Assembly: GCA_009835515.1 (NCBI GenBank)
Contig: VXXH01000079.1
Location: forward strand, 1 to 6,374
Length of the DNA stretch: 6,374 bases
Origin: Candidatus Poribacteria bacterium
GTDB lineage: Bacteria; Poribacteria; WGA-4E; WGA-3G
Direction of reading: 5' to 3'
Below are positions 5,858 through 6,374 of the stretch, in pieces. Below the pieces are notes generated by a model. The model had not been told where the DNA came from. It saw nothing but the letters and a program-made list of their open reading frames with translations, and ran no database searches. Positions within the stretch are counted from its first letter, which is position 1; each line of letters begins with the position of its first letter. A program made the position numbers and the translations under genes.

Positions 5858-6374
5858 ATGACAACACACTCGCACGCCATCCTCAACATAGCACTCCTCT
5901 CAAAGCAAGACAAACCGTTCCGCCACGCCTACGCCTGCATCGGCGCGGTCCTACCCGACCTCCCCTTATTTATCTTCTTCATCATTGAAAGCATCATCCT
6001 TAGAACACCCGAAAACGAACTCTGGGGCACCCGATACTTCACCGAGGCGTGGCAAAATTTCTTCGACATTTTCAATTCCGTCCCGCTGATCCTGATCCTA
6101 TTAGGGATCGGGTACTACCTCCTAAACTCCGAAAGAATAACCGTTTTCGCGTGGAGTCTACTGATCCATTGTGCCTTCGACTTCCTCACACACCACGACG
6201 ACGGACACCACCACTTCTACCCACTCTCCAATTTCGCTTTTGAAAGCCCGATCTCCTATTGGGATTCGGATCACTACGGTCGCATCGTCGCACCGATAGA
6301 ACTTATTATCATCCTTGCCGCCTCCATCTACATCTTTCCAAGACTAAATACCCGACTTGCTCGCTGGTGTCTGG
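5858..6374 (+). CDS. multi-pass membrane protein, YdjM/DUF457-like, 3' end beyond window
   Basis: An open frame of 172 codons runs from the ATG to the window edge without a stop. Hydrophobic stretches at about 28-48, 74-90, 94-110 and 145-161 indicate an integral membrane protein. It has histidines H4 and H6 at the N-terminus, GAVLPDLP (29-36), and LLIHCAFDFLTHHDDGHHHF (101-120) followed by YPLSNF. An N-terminal His, a GAxxPDxD-like motif and a later H-xxx-D plus His cluster ahead of a Pro-Leu are the layout I associate with the YdjM/DUF457 family, often labelled membrane-bound metal-dependent hydrolases. That assignment is by motif memory only, and no activity can be claimed. The ATG is the first one after the in-frame stop at 5753. 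No promoter is evident in the 131-bp gap, so read-through from the acetyltransferase is possible. Confidence 0.75.
   Translation, partial: MTTHSHAILNIALLSKQDKPFRHAYACIGAVLPDLPLFIFFIIESIILRTPENELWGTRYFTEAWQNFFDIFNSVPLILILLGIGYYLLNSERITVFAWSLLIHCAFDFLTHHDDGHHHFYPLSNFAFESPISYWDSDHYGRIVAPIELIIILAASIYIFPRLNTRLARWCL

Noticed and set aside
6049..6243. Short plus-strand open frame of 64 codons
   Set aside because: It is in another frame of the membrane protein starting at 5858, which has coherent hydrophobic segments and family-like motifs; the short product is Pro/Arg-rich and looks like a frame shadow.

Overview
The window reads as chromosomal DNA from an uncultured Gram-negative-type bacterium of moderate GC. 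From memory of its intergenic repeat style (a GTCCCGTAGGT-headed element, seven-base tandem arrays beside genes, little Shine-Dalgarno signal) and protein flavour, I lean towards candidate phylum Poribacteria. That placement is recollection, not a search result.

Layout: 1-200 is a leader with a near-consensus sigma-70 promoter and a perfect small hairpin, serving a zinc-dependent medium-chain dehydrogenase (201-1292, +). A repeat-rich 156-bp gap (1293-1448) separates it from the convergent comEC gene (1449-3881, -), a full-length DNA-uptake channel protein with an intact metallo-beta-lactamase domain. The 489-bp gap 3882-4370 is divergent. It carries an extended -10 promoter for comEC, a cluster of at least four palindromic elements sharing one head sequence, and a strong promoter for an Eis-like GNAT/SCP2 acetyltransferase (4371-5726, +). 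A 131-bp gap with another palindrome and more heptamers leads to the 5' part of a membrane protein (5858-6374, +) that runs off the window. This last gene is open at its 3' end; its His/Asp layout resembles the YdjM/DUF457 membrane hydrolase-like proteins.

The genes do not form an operon or an evident shared pathway: directions alternate and three of the four have their own or separated upstream regions. I see no defence system, CRISPR array, RNA gene, integrase or transposase. The most unusual content is intergenic: (i) a palindrome family with constant head, variable arms and one covarying base pair, (ii) one member apparently split by 67 bp with a 6-bp direct repeat, and (iii) heptamer arrays abutting five of the seven gene ends in view.
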